Source: Varroa destructor (taxonomy: Eukaryota > Arthropoda > Arachnida > Mesostigmata > Varroidae). Taken from it: a DNA stretch of 64,000 nucleotides. Both the position numbers and the translations under genes were made by a program. Below the pieces are notes generated by a model. The model did no database searches, had not been told where the DNA came from, and saw only the letters and a program-made list of their open reading frames with translations. Location: contig NW_019211459.1 of NCBI RefSeq assembly GCF_002443255.2, positions 23,887,719-23,951,718 of the forward strand, written 5' to 3'. Positions 63,903 to 64,000 of the stretch are shown in pieces (position 1 is the stretch's first letter; the number at the start of each line of letters is the position of its first letter).

Positions 63903-64000
63903 GGTATATAAAAAGTGACAGATGTCAACCGTAACATCGAATTCGGCCTCGGAAGTAGCGCAGAAAGAGGTTGTTTCTAATGTGACGTGCTATGTTGGAA

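Overview
This is nuclear DNA from an animal, most likely an arthropod and possibly a mite or tick. The genes are split by short AT-rich introns with GT/AG borders. The recognisable proteins are metazoan (an Orai calcium channel and the ER mannosyltransferase ALG3). Intergenic DNA is AT-rich with many (TA)n tracts, and there are mariner-type transposon remains. The arthropod assignment is inference from protein style and mariner content. There is nothing prokaryotic: no operons, no ribosome binding sites, no CRISPR array. Two runs of exactly 100 N (30435-30534 and 45972-46071) are assembly gaps, both beside TA repeats.

Layout. 1-17.1 kb: mostly noncoding, with a perfect 17-bp hairpin near 1.4 kb and weak exon candidates at 4.9, 11.2 and 12.5 kb. 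17.1-20.1 kb (+): a complete four-exon Orai gene whose first intron holds a small mariner-like inverted-repeat element. 24.3-27.7 kb (+): a complete seven-exon ALG3 gene. 31.2-31.6 kb (-): an unrecognised two-exon small gene. 33.2-34.0 kb (+): a decayed mariner transposase. 35.6-36.8 kb (-): three exons of a small glycine/lysine-rich, probably secreted protein whose first exon was not found. 37-54 kb: mostly noncoding, with foldback sequences at 41.1 and 42.0 kb, several (TA)n tracts and tRNA-like SINE remnants at 50-51 kb. 54.8-56.8 kb (-): three unrecognised open segments that might belong to one gene. 56.8-59.1 kb: a GC- and CpG-rich block that looks like the 5' end of a plus-strand gene, with a strong splice donor at 59126/59127. 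59.1-64 kb: apparently intron of that gene or intergenic, with one well-bordered candidate exon at 63834-63902.

The two certain genes act at or near the endoplasmic reticulum. Orai is the plasma-membrane pore opened by ER calcium depletion through STIM. ALG3 adds the first dolichol-phosphate-mannose-derived mannose to the N-glycan precursor in the ER lumen. They lie head to tail about 4.2 kb apart, and nothing suggests co-regulation. Both exon structures were worked out by hand from splice signals, reading phase and known family sequence. Exon joins are phase-consistent throughout, but no transcript or database search was available.
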